Part shown: positions 43,691 to 57,212 of the stretch, piece by piece
How positions within the stretch are numbered: the stretch's first letter is position 1
Layout of the letters: each line of letters opens with the position of its first letter
NCBI RefSeq assembly: GCF_001050015.1
Contig: NZ_CVTB01000222.1
Span: forward strand, 1 to 64,000
Source of the DNA: Mycolicibacterium malmesburyense
GTDB lineage: Bacteria; Actinomycetota; Actinomycetes; Mycobacteriales; Mycobacteriaceae
DNA length: 64,000 nucleotides
Direction: 5' to 3'
Program-made: the position numbers and the translations under genes
Notes under the pieces: model-generated
Seen by the model: the letters and a program-made list of their open reading frames with translations, nothing else
Databases searched by the model: none
What the model was told of the DNA's origin: nothing

Positions 43691-44701
43691 ATGACGCTTC
43701 CACTGCTGGGTCCGCTGTCGCTCACCGGTTTTCAGCACATCTGGTGGTTCCTGCTGTTTCTGGTGCTGCTGCTGGCGCTGGCCGGGCTTTACGCCGCCGC
43801 GCAGATCGCCCGGCGAAAGCGGCTGCAGCGCTTCGCCAACACCGAACTGCTCGACAGCGTCGCAACCAAGCGGCCCAGCCCGCTGCGCCACGTCCCGGCG
43901 GCGCTGCTGGCGATCTCGTTGCTGCTGTGCACGATCGCGCTGGCCGGGCCCACCCACGACCAGCGGCTGCCGCGCAACCGCGCCGTCGTGATGCTGGCGA
44001 TCGACGTCTCGCAGTCGATGCGCGCCACCGACGTCGACCCGAGCCGCTTGGCCGCCGCCCAGGAGGCGTCGAAGCAATTCGTCGACGAGCTCACCCCGGG
44101 CATCAACCTCGGGGTGATCAGCTACGCCGGCACCGCCAACGTGCTGGTGTCGCCGACCACCAACCGCGACGCGAGCCGGCGCGCGATCGAGAACCTGCAG
44201 GTGGCCGATCGCACCGCCACCGGTGAGGCGATCTTCACCGCGCTGTCGTCGATCTCCACCGTCGGCGCCGTGATCGGCGGCGGGGACACGCCGCCGCCCG
44301 CGCACATCGTGCTGTTCTCCGACGGCAAGGAGACGGTGCCCAACAACCCGGACAACCCGAAGGGCGCGTTCACCGCCGCGCGGGCCGCCAAGGACCAGGG
44401 CGTGCCGATCTCGACGATCTCCTTCGGCACCCCGAACGGGTCGGTCGAGGTGAACAACGAGCGGGTGCCGGTGCCCGTCGACGACGAGGGCATGGAGAAG
44501 ATCGCCCAGCTGTCCGGAGGCGAGGCCTACACCGCGTCCAACCTCGACGAATTGAACAAGGTCTACGAGACGCTGCAGGACCAGATCGGCTATGAGACCG
44601 TGCGCGGCGAGGCGACCACCGGCTGGCTGCGCCTCGGCGCCCTGTTCGCGGCCATGGCGGCCATCGCCGCGCTGCTGATCAATCGCCGGCTGCCGCTGTG
44701 A
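43691..44701 (+). CDS. VWA domain membrane protein, copy 2 (tandem duplicate)
   Basis: 336 aa with the same plan as copy 1 and roughly 70% identity by eye along the whole length, including [14 protein letters not shown] at the start, the [17 protein letters not shown] and [20 protein letters not shown]. The two genes are 23 bp apart. Differences cluster in the membrane segments and in the loop [20 protein letters not shown], so the copies may have diverged in partner. M. tuberculosis has one gene here. Confidence 0.92.
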   Translation: MTLPLLGPLSLTGFQHIWWFLLFLVLLLALAGLYAAAQIARRKRLQRFANTELLDSVATKRPSPLRHVPAALLAISLLLCTIALAGPTHDQRLPRNRAVVMLAIDVSQSMRATDVDPSRLAAAQEASKQFVDELTPGINLGVISYAGTANVLVSPTTNRDASRRAIENLQVADRTATGEAIFTALSSISTVGAVIGGGDTPPPAHIVLFSDGKETVPNNPDNPKGAFTAARAAKDQGVPISTISFGTPNGSVEVNNERVPVPVDDEGMEKIAQLSGGEAYTASNLDELNKVYETLQDQIGYETVRGEATTGWLRLGALFAAMAAIAALLINRRLPL

Positions 44702-44733
44702 GCGCGCGCCGTCTCACTAAGGCGATTTCTTAA

Positions 44734-45543
<810 letters not shown>

Positions 45544-45572
45544 ATCTTTTCGCCAAGGAGAGGGACTTTCAC

Positions 45573-46382
45573 ATGACCGGTTTGCTCGAAGGCAAGCGCA
45601 TCCTCGTCACGGGGATCATCACCGACTCGTCGATCGCGTTCCACATCGCCAAGGTCGCCCAGGAGGCGGGCGCGGAGTTGGTGTTGACCGGGTTCGACCG
45701 GCTGAAGTTGATCAAGCGGATCGCCGACCGGCTGCCCAAGCCGGCGCCGCTGCTGGAGCTCGACGTGCAGAACGAGGAGCATCTGTCGTCCCTGGCCGAC
45801 CGGATCACCGCGGAGATCGGCGAGGGCAACAAGCTCGACGGCGTCGTGCACTCGATCGGGTTCATGCCGCAGTCCGGCATGGGCATCAACCCGTTCTTCG
45901 ACGCCCCCTACGAGGACGTCTCCAAAGGCATTCACATCTCGGCCTTTTCATACGCCTCGCTGGCCAAGGCGACGCTGCCCGTCATGAGCCGCGGCGGCAG
46001 CATCGTCGGCATGGACTTCGACCCGACCAGGGCGATGCCCGCCTACAACTGGATGACGGTGGCCAAGAGCGCGCTCGAGTCGGTGAACCGGTTCGTCGCG
46101 CGCGAGGCCGGACCGTACGGTGTGCGCTCGAACCTCGTGGCGGCGGGCCCGATCCGCACGCTCGCGATGAGCGCGATCGTCGGCGGTGCGCTCGGCGCCG
46201 AGGCCGGCGAGCAGATGCGATTGCTCGAGGAGGGCTGGGATCAGCGTGCACCGGTCGGGTGGGACATGAAGGACCCGACCCCGGTCGCCAAGACCGTGTG
46301 CGCCCTGCTGTCGGACTGGCTGCCCGCCACCACCGGCACCGTCATCTACGCCGACGGCGGCGCCAGCACCCAGCTGCTGTAA
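45573..46382 (+). CDS. inhA: enoyl-ACP reductase InhA (FAS-II)
   Basis: 269 aa, full length; reduces long-chain trans-2-enoyl-ACP with NADH and is the target of isoniazid and ethionamide. Catalytic Tyr158 and Lys165 are in [17 protein letters not shown]; Ser94 in [10 protein letters not shown] and the NADH loop [11 protein letters not shown] are wild type. AAGGAGAGGG lies upstream of ATG 45573. Nearly colinear with M. tuberculosis InhA. Confidence 0.97.
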   Translation: MTGLLEGKRILVTGIITDSSIAFHIAKVAQEAGAELVLTGFDRLKLIKRIADRLPKPAPLLELDVQNEEHLSSLADRITAEIGEGNKLDGVVHSIGFMPQSGMGINPFFDAPYEDVSKGIHISAFSYASLAKATLPVMSRGGSIVGMDFDPTRAMPAYNWMTVAKSALESVNRFVAREAGPYGVRSNLVAAGPIRTLAMSAIVGGALGAEAGEQMRLLEEGWDQRAPVGWDMKDPTPVAKTVCALLSDWLPATTGTVIYADGGASTQLL

Positions 46383-46397
46383 ATGGACTCTCCCTAG

Positions 46398-47384
46398 ATG
46401 GACATCGAAGCCGTCCTGCTGCTCTCGTTCGGCGGGCCGGAGCGCCCCGAGGACGTGATCCCGTTCCTGGAGAACGTCACTCGCGGGCGCGGCATCCCGA
46501 GGGAGCGGCTGGCGGCGGTCGCCGAACACTATCTGCACTTCGGCGGCGTCTCGCCGATCAACGGCATCAACCGCGCGGTGATCGAGCGGCTGCGCACCCT
46601 CGTCGACGTGCCGGTGTACTTCGGTAACCGCAACTGGGAACCCTACGTCGAGGACGCCGTCAGCACCATGCGCGACGACGGCGTGCGGCGCGCGGCGGTG
46701 TTCGCCACGTCGGCCTGGGGCGGCTACTCGAGCTGCACCCAGTACGTCGAGGACATCGCCAGGGGACGGAAGGCGGCGGGGGCCTCGGCCCCGCAGCTGG
46801 TCAAGCTGCGCCAGTACTTCGACCACCCGCTGTTCGTCGAAATGTTCGCCGATGCGGTCACCGCCGCCGCGCGCACGGTTCCGGAGGGTGCGCGCCTGGT
46901 GTTCACCGCCCACTCCATCCCGCTCACCGTGCGATCACGTTGTGGCACGGAGCTTTACGAACGTCAGGTGGCCTACGCCTCGAGCCTGGTCGCTGCTGCC
47001 GCGGGCTTCGGCGACTACGACCAGGTGTGGCAGTCGCGGTCCGGGCCGCCTCAGGTGCCGTGGCTGGAACCCGATGTGGGCGACCACCTTTCGGCGCTCG
47101 CGGCGAGTGGGGCCACGGCCGTGATCGTCTGCCCGATCGGGTTCGTCGCCGACCACATCGAGGTGATCTGGGACCTCGACCACGAACTGCGGATCCAGGC
47201 CGAGGAGGCCGGACTGGCCTTCGCGAGGGCCGCGACGCCGAACGCCGACCTCGCGCGCATCGCCGCGGATCTGCTCGCCGAGTTGCGCGACGGTCGCGCG
47301 CCCGAGCGGGCGGCCGGGGTCGATCCACCACCGCTGCAGGGGTATTCGGTGGACGGCGTGGTGTGCACGCCCGCCTGCGGCTAA
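46398..47384 (+). CDS. hemH: ferrochelatase (coproporphyrin type)
   Basis: 328 aa; inserts iron into (copro)porphyrin III in the actinobacterial heme route. Metal-site marks: the early [14 protein letters not shown] and [20 protein letters not shown] with the conserved His, then [20 protein letters not shown]. Cys residues near the middle (SRCGTE) and the end (VVCTPACG) may hold the [2Fe-2S] cluster known in mycobacterial enzymes. It lies 15 bp after inhA and overlaps the next, convergent gene by 4 bp. Called hemZ in older M. tuberculosis annotation. Confidence 0.93.
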   Translation: MDIEAVLLLSFGGPERPEDVIPFLENVTRGRGIPRERLAAVAEHYLHFGGVSPINGINRAVIERLRTLVDVPVYFGNRNWEPYVEDAVSTMRDDGVRRAAVFATSAWGGYSSCTQYVEDIARGRKAAGASAPQLVKLRQYFDHPLFVEMFADAVTAAARTVPEGARLVFTAHSIPLTVRSRCGTELYERQVAYASSLVAAAAGFGDYDQVWQSRSGPPQVPWLEPDVGDHLSALAASGATAVIVCPIGFVADHIEVIWDLDHELRIQAEEAGLAFARAATPNADLARIAADLLAELRDGRAPERAAGVDPPPLQGYSVDGVVCTPACG

Positions 47385-48232
47385 CCCCGCCAGGCAGAGT
47401 TCAGAACCGCGTCGACCGCGGCCAGCCGCGCCGAGCGCACCACGGTCGACAGCGGCCGCAGCGCATCGTTGGCGATCTGCACCTCGGCCGAGCTGTGCAG
47501 CCCGATCGGGATCAGCCCGGCGCTGACCGAGATGATCGCGTCGACGTGCGCGGCGTTCTCCAGCACGCGCACGGCGCGGGACGGCGCGTGGTCGGGAAGG
47601 CGGTGCATGCGGGTCGATTCCAGCACCTGCTCGACGAGCCCGCGCGGATCCTCCACGTCGATCTCCGCCGTCCCCGCGCGCAACGCGCCGAGCGCTTTGG
47701 CCGCCGAGCGGACCGCCGAGCGCAGCGCGTACTCCGCTTCGCCGAGGTCGACGTGTTCGGCGGGCGCGGACGCTCCCGGTATCGAGTACACCGTCCACGA
47801 CAACCCGCTCGGGTCCTGGTCGAACTCGTCGTCGGCCCCCGATGCGTCGTCGTACTCGAAATCCGGCACCAGGCCGATCGAGCCCGCGCCGGAGACGACG
47901 ATGGCCTCGCCGGCGGTCACCGCGTCGCGCTGGAACTGGGTGCCGGCGGGCAGGCCCCGCACGTCGCCGGGTACCGGCAGCGCCAGTCCCATCCGCGGTT
48001 CCGTCGCGCCCGGGCCTGCGGCCGTGCGCAGCGTCTGCAGCAGCGACATCGCCCCCGCATCCACCAGATCGGGCCACGGCAGGCCCGTCGCGCCGGCCGC
48101 CACGGAGTCATACGCGGTCACGGAATGCTTTGGTGCCCAATGCGATAGCGCGTCGAGGACGTCGTCGGGCGCGGCCACGCCCGCCAACCAGGCATTGGCC
48201 CACACCGACAGCGACACACTGGGACACCACAT
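47381..48232 (-). CDS. conserved hypothetical protein (Rv1486c-like)
   Basis: 283 aa, soluble, no motif I can tie to a reaction. It begins [20 protein letters not shown], has [20 protein letters not shown] in the middle and ends [20 protein letters not shown]. It keeps its place after hemH in M. tuberculosis. It is divergent from the NfeD gene; a TACACT hexamer (48242-48247, minus strand) ends 9 nt before ATG 48232. Confidence 0.82.
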   Translation of the reverse strand: MWCPSVSLSVWANAWLAGVAAPDDVLDALSHWAPKHSVTAYDSVAAGATGLPWPDLVDAGAMSLLQTLRTAAGPGATEPRMGLALPVPGDVRGLPAGTQFQRDAVTAGEAIVVSGAGSIGLVPDFEYDDASGADDEFDQDPSGLSWTVYSIPGASAPAEHVDLGEAEYALRSAVRSAAKALGALRAGTAEIDVEDPRGLVEQVLESTRMHRLPDHAPSRAVRVLENAAHVDAIISVSAGLIPIGLHSSAEVQIANDALRPLSTVVRSARLAAVDAVLNSAWRG

Positions 48233-48241
48233 GATGTTCGC

Positions 48242-48247
48242 AGTGTA
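48242..48247 (-). promoter_or_regulatory. -10 hexamer TACACT for the Rv1486c-like gene
   Basis: TACACT on the minus strand ends 9 nt before the ATG at 48232, giving at most a very short leader. Confidence 0.3.
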
Positions 48248-48280
48248 GTTGTTACGACCTCACGGGACCGGACGCGACGA

Positions 48281-48286
48281 TAGGGT
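48281..48286 (+). promoter_or_regulatory. -10 hexamer TAGGGT for nfeD
   Basis: TAGGGT ends 6 nt before ATG 48293, as for a leaderless transcript. Confidence 0.4.
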
Positions 48287-48292
48287 GAAGTC

Positions 48293-48724
48293 ATGCCCGC
48301 TGCGCTGATCTGGTTAATCGCCGCGCTGGCGCTTGCCGGTGCCGAGGCCCTGACCGGTGACCTGTTCCTGCTCATGCTCGGCGGTGGCGCCCTGGCGGCC
48401 GCCGGGTCGAGCCTGATCTTCGACGATCTGTGGATCCACGGCGCGGTATTCGCCGTCGTGTCCATCCTGCTGCTGGTGCTCGTGCGTCCCGCCCTTCGCA
48501 GGCACTTCCAGTCCGGCAGCGGTCTTCCCGACCCGGCCAAGGCGCTCGAAGGCAAGAGCGCGCTGGTGCTCGATCGGGTGGCTCAGCACGAGGGACAGGT
48601 CAAGCTCGACGGCGAAGTCTGGACGGCGCGCCCGCTCAACGAGAACGATGTCTACGAACCGGGGGACAAGGTGACCGTCGTGCAGATCGACGGGGCCACC
48701 GCCGTCGTCCAGAAGCTCGCCTAG
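48293..48724 (+). CDS. NfeD-family membrane protein
   Basis: 143 aa. Two or three hydrophobic segments in the first 70 residues (LIWLIAALALAGAEALTGDL onward) and a C-terminal OB-fold-like domain (GKSALVLDRVAQHEGQVKLD then GEVWTARPLNEND). NfeD proteins are partners of SPFH proteins, and one follows 30 bp downstream. Rv1487 by position. Confidence 0.9.
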   Translation: MPAALIWLIAALALAGAEALTGDLFLLMLGGGALAAAGSSLIFDDLWIHGAVFAVVSILLLVLVRPALRRHFQSGSGLPDPAKALEGKSALVLDRVAQHEGQVKLDGEVWTARPLNENDVYEPGDKVTVVQIDGATAVVQKLA

Positions 48725-48754
48725 AAAACACTGGGTACGAGGGAAGGAATCGTC

Positions 48755-49957
48755 ATGGATGGTGCCATCGCCGGCTTGGTACTCGTCGGCGTGCTGGTGG
48801 TGTTCGCCGCCATCATCGTCGCGAAGTCGATCGCGCTGATACCGCAGGCCGAGGCCGCCGTCATCGAACGGCTCGGGCGCTACAGCAAGACCGTGTCCGG
48901 CCAACTGACGCTGCTGCTGCCCTTCGTCGACCGAATCCGCGCCCGCGTCGACCTGCGCGAGCGGGTGGTGTCCTTTCCGCCGCAGCCGGTCATCACCGAG
49001 GACAACCTGACGGTGCAGATCGACACGGTGGTCTACTTCCAGGTGACCAACCCGCAGGCGGCGGTCTACCAGATCAGCAACTACATCGTCGGCGTCGAGC
49101 AGCTGACCACCACCACGCTGCGCAACCTCGTCGGCGGCATGACCCTCGAGCAGACCCTGACCTCCCGCGACCAGATCAACACCGCGCTGCGCGGCGTGCT
49201 GGACGAGGCCACCAACCGGTGGGGCCTGCGGGTGGCCCGCGTCGAGCTGCGCAGCATCGATCCGCCGCCGTCCATCCAGGATTCGATGGAAAAGCAGATG
49301 CGCGCCGATCGCGAGAAGCGCGCGATGATCCTGACCGCGGAGGGCAACCGCGAATCGGCCATCAAACAGGCCGAGGGCCAGAAGCAGGCGCAGATCCTGG
49401 CCGCCGAGGGCGCCAAGCAGGCGGCGATCCTGGCCGCGGAGGCCGACCGGCAGTCGCGCATGCTGCGCGCCCAGGGCGAACGCGCGGCGGCCTACCTGCA
49501 GGCGCAGGGCCAGGCGAAGGCCATCGAGAAGACGTTCGCGGCCATCAAGGCGGGGCGTCCCACCCCGGAGATGCTGGCCTACCAGTACCTGCAGACGCTG
49601 CCCCAGATGGCCAAGGGCGAGGCGAACAAGGTGTGGCTGGTGCCCAGCGACTTCGGTTCGGCGCTACAGGGTTTCACCAAACTGCTCGGTGCGCCGGGGG
49701 AGGACGGGGTGTTCCGCTACACGCCCTCGCCGGTCGAGGATGTGCCCGCCAAGGACGACGACGAAGAGGTCGCCGACTGGTTCAACACCGAGACCGACCC
49801 CGAGATCGCCCGCGCCGTGGCGAAGGCCGAGGCCGAGGCGCGCACCTCGGTGGATCCCACATCCATCAGCCCGCCGCCGTCCTTCCCGGGTATCGGTCAG
49901 CAGACGAACACCCCACCCCAGCACACCGACCTGGGCGGCGGGGCGCATTCGCGCTGA
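48755..49957 (+). CDS. SPFH/stomatin-like membrane protein
   Basis: 400 aa. N-terminal membrane anchor (AGLVLVGVLVVFAAIIVAKS), then the SPFH/band 7 domain (AAVIERLGRYSKTVSGQLTL, PQPVITEDNLTVQIDTVVYF), then a long charged helix with repeats of AEG (ILTAEGNRESAIKQAEGQKQ, QILAAEGAKQAAILAAEADR) that oligomerises. Such scaffolds organise membrane microdomains. AAGGAA precedes ATG 48755. Rv1488 by position. Confidence 0.93.
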   Translation: MDGAIAGLVLVGVLVVFAAIIVAKSIALIPQAEAAVIERLGRYSKTVSGQLTLLLPFVDRIRARVDLRERVVSFPPQPVITEDNLTVQIDTVVYFQVTNPQAAVYQISNYIVGVEQLTTTTLRNLVGGMTLEQTLTSRDQINTALRGVLDEATNRWGLRVARVELRSIDPPPSIQDSMEKQMRADREKRAMILTAEGNRESAIKQAEGQKQAQILAAEGAKQAAILAAEADRQSRMLRAQGERAAAYLQAQGQAKAIEKTFAAIKAGRPTPEMLAYQYLQTLPQMAKGEANKVWLVPSDFGSALQGFTKLLGAPGEDGVFRYTPSPVEDVPAKDDDEEVADWFNTETDPEIARAVAKAEAEARTSVDPTSISPPPSFPGIGQQTNTPPQHTDLGGGAHSR

Positions 49958-49963
49958 GCGCGC

Positions 49964-50710
49964 CTATCCCGATACCTGCACGGGCTCGTCGGCGTCGCTT
50001 CGGGCCGCGTGCTCGCGGTGGTGGCGCCGGTGCACGCGGATCTCGTAGACCAGGCCCGCGACCCCCAAACTCGCCGTGCACAACGAGATCAGCACGAGCA
50101 GGGGGCTGACGTTGCCGGTGAGCGCGTCGCCGAGGATCACCACCGCCGAGGTGCCCGGCACCAGCCCCACCAGGGTGGCCAGGGCGTACGGCAGCACGCG
50201 CACCGACGACACGCCGGCCGCGTAGTTGAGGACGGCGAACGGCACGGCGGGAATCAGGCGCATCGACAACACCGTCGGCCATCCGCGTGCGCGCAACCGC
50301 CCGTCGACGGCCCGGATCCGCGGATGGCGGGCCACCCGGTTCAGTTGGAGCCCCACGGCGCGCACGAGCAGCACCGCGATGACAGCGCTGATCGTCGCCG
50401 CCGTGACGGCCAGCGGGATGCCCAGCATCGGTCCGAAGAGCAGGCCCGCAGCGAGCGTGAACGCGGTGCGAGGGAACGGGAACACCGTCACCACGATGTG
50501 GGCGGCCAGGAACGCCAGCGGGAACCACGGCCCGACCGAGGTGGCCCAGTCACGCAACTGCACGGCGGTCGGCACCGGGACCAGCAATGCGATTGCGACG
50601 AGAATCACAATCGCCGCCGCAGACCCGAGCAACCGCGCCTGGGAGACGCTCGAAAGCGTCGCGATCACCGCGCCGCGGACCGCGCGCAGGGTGCTGACGA
50701 CGGAGTTCAC
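49964..50710 (-). CDS. TVP38/TMEM64 (DedA-like) membrane protein
   Basis: 248 aa with about six hydrophobic segments. The VTT-domain motif is visible as PRTAFTLAAGLLFGPMLGIP and, later, RARGWPTVLSMRLIPAVPFA followed by VLNYAAGVSSVRVLPYALAT and LVGLVPGTSAVV. Family members are implicated in lipid scrambling or envelope homeostasis. GTG 50710 follows TAGTCT by 8 nt; TTG 50719 is the alternative. Rv1491c by position. Divergent from mutA. Confidence 0.88.
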   Translation of the reverse strand: MNSVVSTLRAVRGAVIATLSSVSQARLLGSAAAIVILVAIALLVPVPTAVQLRDWATSVGPWFPLAFLAAHIVVTVFPFPRTAFTLAAGLLFGPMLGIPLAVTAATISAVIAVLLVRAVGLQLNRVARHPRIRAVDGRLRARGWPTVLSMRLIPAVPFAVLNYAAGVSSVRVLPYALATLVGLVPGTSAVVILGDALTGNVSPLLVLISLCTASLGVAGLVYEIRVHRRHHREHAARSDADEPVQVSG

Positions 50711-50718
50711 GATTACCA

Positions 50719-50724
50719 AGACTA
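50719..50724 (-). promoter_or_regulatory. -10 hexamer TAGTCT for the TVP38 gene
   Basis: TAGTCT on the minus strand ends 8 nt before GTG 50710. Confidence 0.35.
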
Positions 50725-50802
50725 CGGAACGTCGGCCGAAGTCACCCGCTCGCGACGCCGTGAGTCGACCGCCCGGCGGACAAGGGTGTGATTGCGATCA
50801 TT

Positions 50803-50808
50803 TAGCCT
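50803..50808 (+). promoter_or_regulatory. -10 hexamer TAGCCT for mutA
   Basis: TAGCCT ends 7 nt before GTG 50816 but only 1 nt before ATG 50810, so the GTG is the better start if transcription begins at the usual distance. Confidence 0.4.
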
Positions 50809-50815
50809 GATGACC

Positions 50816-52627
50816 GTGCAGAAACCCACTGCGGTCGAGGCCGATCGCGAGCGTTGGCGCTCAGCGGTTGCCGGGGTGCTGGCAAAGAGCACCCGGCGCG
50901 ATCCCGCCGATCTGCCCGCCGAACCCGAGCGACTGCTGGATTCGCCCACCTACGACGGCTTCGCGATCCGTCCGCTGTACACCGGTTTCGACGCGGTGCC
51001 CGAACCGCCGCTGCCGGGGCAGTGGCCGTTCCTGCGAGGAAGCGACGCGCTTCGCGACGTCAAGACCGGCTGGAAGGTCGCCGAGGCGTTCCCCGCGAAC
51101 GGGCCGGGGACCGTGGCCGAACACAACGGCGCCGTGCTGCTCTCCCTCACCGAAGGGGTCAGTGCCCTGGTCGTCCGCGTCGGCGCGCCGGCGGGTGTCG
51201 CGTCCGCCGAACTGGACCGGCTGTTCGACGGCGTCTTCCTCGACCTCGTTCCGGTGCTCTTCGAGATGGCCGGCCCGGACTATGTTTCGGCCGCTGACGC
51301 CGTGCTCGGCCTGCTGCGCGACCTCGACGACGACCAACGCTCGCGGCTGTCGGTCGACCTCGGCGCCGACCCGCTGACCGCGCCGCTGAGCGGACGCGAG
51401 GCCCCGGACACCGCCGCCGTCGTGGCCACCGCGGCGAAACTGGGTGAGCACAGCGGCGGCGTTCGTGCGATCACCGTCGACGGGCCCGCCTTCCACAACC
51501 GCGGCGCCAGCGCGTCGTGGGAGCTGGCCGGCCTGGTGGCGGCGGGTGTGAGCTACCTGCGCCTGCTGGGCGAGGGTGGCATCCACATCGGGGATGCGTT
51601 GCGCCAGATCAGTTTCCGCGTGGCCGCCGACGACGACCAGTTCATGACGATCGCGAAACTGCGGGCCGCGCGCCTGCTGTGGGCCAGGGTCGCCGAGGTC
51701 GTCGGCGCGCCGGAGCACGGAGCGGTTCGGCTGCACGCGACGACGTCGCTGCCGATGATGGCCAAACGCGATCCGTGGGTGAACATGCTGCGCACCACCG
51801 TGGCCGCCTTCTCGGCCGGCGTCGGTGGAGCGGACACCATCGAGGTCAACCCGTTCGACGTCGCGATCGCCGGCGGCTTCCCGGGAACGTCCGCGAGCTT
51901 CGCGCGCCGGATGGCCCGCAACACCCAACTGTTGCTGCTGGAGGAATCCCATCTGGGTCGTGTGCTCGACCCCGCGGCGGGCTCCTGGCACGTCGAGGAC
52001 CTCACCGAGCAACTCGCCGAGCAGGCGTGGAAACACTTCCAGGACATCGAATCCCGCGGCGGCTTCGAACAGGCGCGTGACCATGTCGCGGCCCAGATCG
52101 CCGAGGTGGCGCAGCGGCGCACCGACGACATCGCCCACCGGCGCACCGCGCTGACGGGTGTGAACGAGTTCCCCAACATCGACGAACCGGTTCTGCCGCA
52201 AGGCGACTCGTTGCGGGGTGTGGCCCGCTATGCCGCCGGTTTCGAGGCGCTGCGCGACCGCTCGGACGCCTTCCTGGAGAAGACCGGGGCCCGACCGAGG
52301 GTCCTGCTGCTGCCGCTGGGTCCACTCGCCGAACACAACATCCGCACCACCTTCGCGACGAACCTGCTCGCCTCGGGCGGCATCGAAGCGGTCACCGAGG
52401 CGCACCAAACCCCGCCGATCGCCGTCATCTGCGGCACCGACGCCCGCTACGCCGAGGAAGCCTCGGGCGCGGTCGACTCGGCGCGCGCGGCGGGTGCGTC
52501 GCTGGTGCTGCTGGCCGGGCCGGAAAAGGCCGTCGCGCAAGCCGAATCGAAGCCGGATGGCTACCTGACCGCGAAGATCGACGCGGTCGCCACACTGTCG
52601 GATCTGCTCACCAGATTGGGGGCCTGA
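50816..52627 (+). CDS. mutA: methylmalonyl-CoA mutase small (alpha-like) subunit
   Basis: 603 aa. It shares the TIM-barrel fold with MutB ([40 protein letters not shown]), but has no DxHxxG cobalamin motif in its C-terminal domain, as expected for the non-catalytic subunit. With MutB it converts methylmalonyl-CoA and succinyl-CoA in propionate metabolism. I chose GTG 50816 from promoter spacing; ATG 50810 adds two residues. It is followed by mutB after 1 bp. Confidence 0.93.
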   Translation: MQKPTAVEADRERWRSAVAGVLAKSTRRDPADLPAEPERLLDSPTYDGFAIRPLYTGFDAVPEPPLPGQWPFLRGSDALRDVKTGWKVAEAFPANGPGTVAEHNGAVLLSLTEGVSALVVRVGAPAGVASAELDRLFDGVFLDLVPVLFEMAGPDYVSAADAVLGLLRDLDDDQRSRLSVDLGADPLTAPLSGREAPDTAAVVATAAKLGEHSGGVRAITVDGPAFHNRGASASWELAGLVAAGVSYLRLLGEGGIHIGDALRQISFRVAADDDQFMTIAKLRAARLLWARVAEVVGAPEHGAVRLHATTSLPMMAKRDPWVNMLRTTVAAFSAGVGGADTIEVNPFDVAIAGGFPGTSASFARRMARNTQLLLLEESHLGRVLDPAAGSWHVEDLTEQLAEQAWKHFQDIESRGGFEQARDHVAAQIAEVAQRRTDDIAHRRTALTGVNEFPNIDEPVLPQGDSLRGVARYAAGFEALRDRSDAFLEKTGARPRVLLLPLGPLAEHNIRTTFATNLLASGGIEAVTEAHQTPPIAVICGTDARYAEEASGAVDSARAAGASLVLLAGPEKAVAQAESKPDGYLTAKIDAVATLSDLLTRLGA

Positions 52628-52628
52628 G

Positions 52629-54896
<2,268 letters not shown>

Positions 54897-55889
54897 ATGG
54901 CCGACCCGACCGCCGACCTAGCGGCCGCCGTGGCGGACGGCGACCGTGCCGCCCTGGCCAGAGCCATCACGCTGGTGGAGTCGACGCGCGCCGACCACCG
55001 CGAGCAGGCGCAGGAGCTGCTGCTGAAGCTGACCCCGCATGCGGGCAGCGCAATGCACGTCGGGATCACCGGGGTGCCCGGCGTCGGCAAGTCGACGACG
55101 ATCGAAGCGCTCGGCATGTACCTGATCAACCAGGGGCACCGGGTCGCGGTGCTGGCGGTCGACCCGTCGTCGACCCGCACCCGCGGGTCGATCCTGGGCG
55201 ACAAGACGCGGATGGCGCGGTTGGCCGTGCACCCCGACGCCTACATCCGCCCCTCGCCGACCTCGGGCACGCTGGGCGGCGTCGCCAAGGCGACCCGCGA
55301 AACGATCGTGTTGCTGGAAGCGGCGGGTTTCGACGTGGTCCTGGTCGAGACGGTCGGCGTCGGGCAGTCGGAGGTGACGGTGGCCAACATGGTCGACACC
55401 TTCGTGTTCCTCACGCTCGCACGCACCGGCGACCAGCTGCAGGGAATCAAGAAGGGCGTGCTCGAACTCGCCGACGTCGTGGTGGTGAACAAGGCCGACG
55501 GTGAGCATGCGATCGAGGCAAAGCGGGCCGCCCGCGAACTCTCCGGGGCCATCCGTCTCATCTATCCACGCGAAACCTTGTGGCGCCCACCGGTTCTCAC
55601 GATGAGCGCGCTGGAGGGCACCGGCCTCGAAGAGCTCTGGGCGACGGTGCTCAAACACCGTGACGTGCTCACCGAGGCGGGGGAGTTCGAGAGCCGGAGG
55701 CGGGCCCAGCAGGTCGAGTGGACGTGGTCGATGGTGCGCGACGCGGTCCTCGACCGGGTGCTGTCGAATCCGAACATCAAGCGGGTGCGCGCCGAGATCG
55801 AACGTCAGGTGCGCGACGGGGAGCTAACCCCCGCGCTTGCTGCGCAGCGCCTGCTCGACGCCTCCGACGTGGGCGAACCTAACGAATAG
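54897..55889 (+). CDS. meaB: MeaB/ArgK-family GTPase (mutase chaperone)
   Basis: 330 aa G3E GTPase that protects and reloads methylmalonyl-CoA mutase with cobalamin. P-loop [18 protein letters not shown], then [20 protein letters not shown], the Walker-B-like [15 protein letters not shown] and the base-recognition NKAD in [11 protein letters not shown]. It starts at the base after the mutB stop. In M. tuberculosis mazEF4 lies between mutB and this gene; here it is absent. Confidence 0.94.
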   Translation: MADPTADLAAAVADGDRAALARAITLVESTRADHREQAQELLLKLTPHAGSAMHVGITGVPGVGKSTTIEALGMYLINQGHRVAVLAVDPSSTRTRGSILGDKTRMARLAVHPDAYIRPSPTSGTLGGVAKATRETIVLLEAAGFDVVLVETVGVGQSEVTVANMVDTFVFLTLARTGDQLQGIKKGVLELADVVVVNKADGEHAIEAKRAARELSGAIRLIYPRETLWRPPVLTMSALEGTGLEELWATVLKHRDVLTEAGEFESRRRAQQVEWTWSMVRDAVLDRVLSNPNIKRVRAEIERQVRDGELTPALAAQRLLDASDVGEPNE

Positions 55890-55936
55890 GTAACGCATGG
55901 TTTATTTGCCGGGCGTACGAGTAAATTAAATAAATT

Positions 55937-57211
55937 GTGACGGGTGTCAACAAACGGGAGCGCAGCGCCGCGCTCCCGCACGGTGTCCAGGGCGCTGCCG
56001 ACTCCAACTTCGCCTGCACCCTGCGGGGTTTCTCGCGGCTGTTCCCCGGCCGCCGGTTCGGTGGCGGCGCCCTGTCGATCTACCTGCACGGTGAACCCGT
56101 CCTCGACGTGTGGACCGGCTACTCCGACCGTCGTGGCACTCAGTACTGGAACGCCGACACCGGCGCGATGGTCTTCTCGGTCACCAAGGGGATGGCGTCG
56201 ACGGTCATCCACCGCCTCGCCGACCGCGGCCTGGTCGACTACGACACCCCGGTCGCCGAGTACTGGCCCGAGTTCGGGGTGAAGGGCAAGGCCGAGATCA
56301 CGGTCCGCGAGCTGATGCAGCACCGCGCCGGGCTGTCACACCTCAACGGGTGCACCAAGACACAGCTGCTCGACCATCGCGTCATGGAAGAGCGGGTCGC
56401 CGCCGCGCCGGTCAACAAGCTGCTGTTCGGGCATCAGGCCTACCACGCCTTGACCTATGGCTGGCTGATGTCCGGTCTGGGCCGCGCGATCACCGGTAAG
56501 GGCATGCGCGAGTTGATCCGCGAGGAGCTGGCCGAGCCGCTGAACACCGACGGGTTGCACCTGGGCCGCCCGCCGGCCGACGCGCCGACCCGGGCCGCGC
56601 AGATCCTCGCCCCACAGGGCGCGATCGCCAACCCCGTCTTCAACTTCGTCGCCCCGCGCGTCGCAGCGCTCGGCGTCTCGGGGATGTTCGGCTCGATGTA
56701 CTTCCCCGGTATGAAATCCGTGGTCCAGGGCGACACCCCGTTCCTGGACGCCGAGATCCCCGCGGCCAACGGGGTCGCCACGGCCAGGAGCCTGGCCAAG
56801 TTGTACGGCGCCATCGCCAACGGTGGCCGCATCGAGGGCAAGCAGTTCCTGAGCGAGGAGCGGGTGGCGATGCTGACCGGCCGGCCGAGCTACTGGCCCG
56901 ACCGCAACATCTTCGTGCCGTTGAGCTTCAACCTCGGATACCACTCGCTGCCGATGCCGCCCGGCCTGATGCCCGGGTTCGGTCATGCCGGCCTCGCCGG
57001 GTCCGTCGGGTGGGCCGATCCGGGCTCCGGGCTCGCGTTCGGCTTCGTGCACAACCGGCTGCTGACGCGGATGGTGCTCGACCAGGCGACGTTCGCCGGG
57101 CTCGGCGCGTTGATCCGGCGCGACGCCGCGCGGGCCCGTAAGCGTGGCTACCAGACGGTGCCCGATCTGGGAGCGCCCTACAACGAGCTGTCGCGGCCGG
57201 TCGCGGGATAG
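55937..57211 (+). CDS. lipL: class C beta-lactamase-fold esterase LipL
   Basis: 424 aa. Serine hydrolase of the beta-lactamase/penicillin-binding-protein fold: SxxK in AMVFSVTKGMASTVIH (Ser nucleophile), the Tyr motif in YHALTYGWLMSGLG, and the third box FGHAGLAGSVGWADP. M. tuberculosis LipL (Rv1497) at this place is a carboxylesterase. No signal peptide. GTG 55937 follows an AT-rich stretch that includes TAAATT at 55922-55927, a likely -10. Confidence 0.88.
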   Translation: MTGVNKRERSAALPHGVQGAADSNFACTLRGFSRLFPGRRFGGGALSIYLHGEPVLDVWTGYSDRRGTQYWNADTGAMVFSVTKGMASTVIHRLADRGLVDYDTPVAEYWPEFGVKGKAEITVRELMQHRAGLSHLNGCTKTQLLDHRVMEERVAAAPVNKLLFGHQAYHALTYGWLMSGLGRAITGKGMRELIREELAEPLNTDGLHLGRPPADAPTRAAQILAPQGAIANPVFNFVAPRVAALGVSGMFGSMYFPGMKSVVQGDTPFLDAEIPAANGVATARSLAKLYGAIANGGRIEGKQFLSEERVAMLTGRPSYWPDRNIFVPLSFNLGYHSLPMPPGLMPGFGHAGLAGSVGWADPGSGLAFGFVHNRLLTRMVLDQATFAGLGALIRRDAARARKRGYQTVPDLGAPYNELSRPVAG

Positions 57212-57212
57212 C

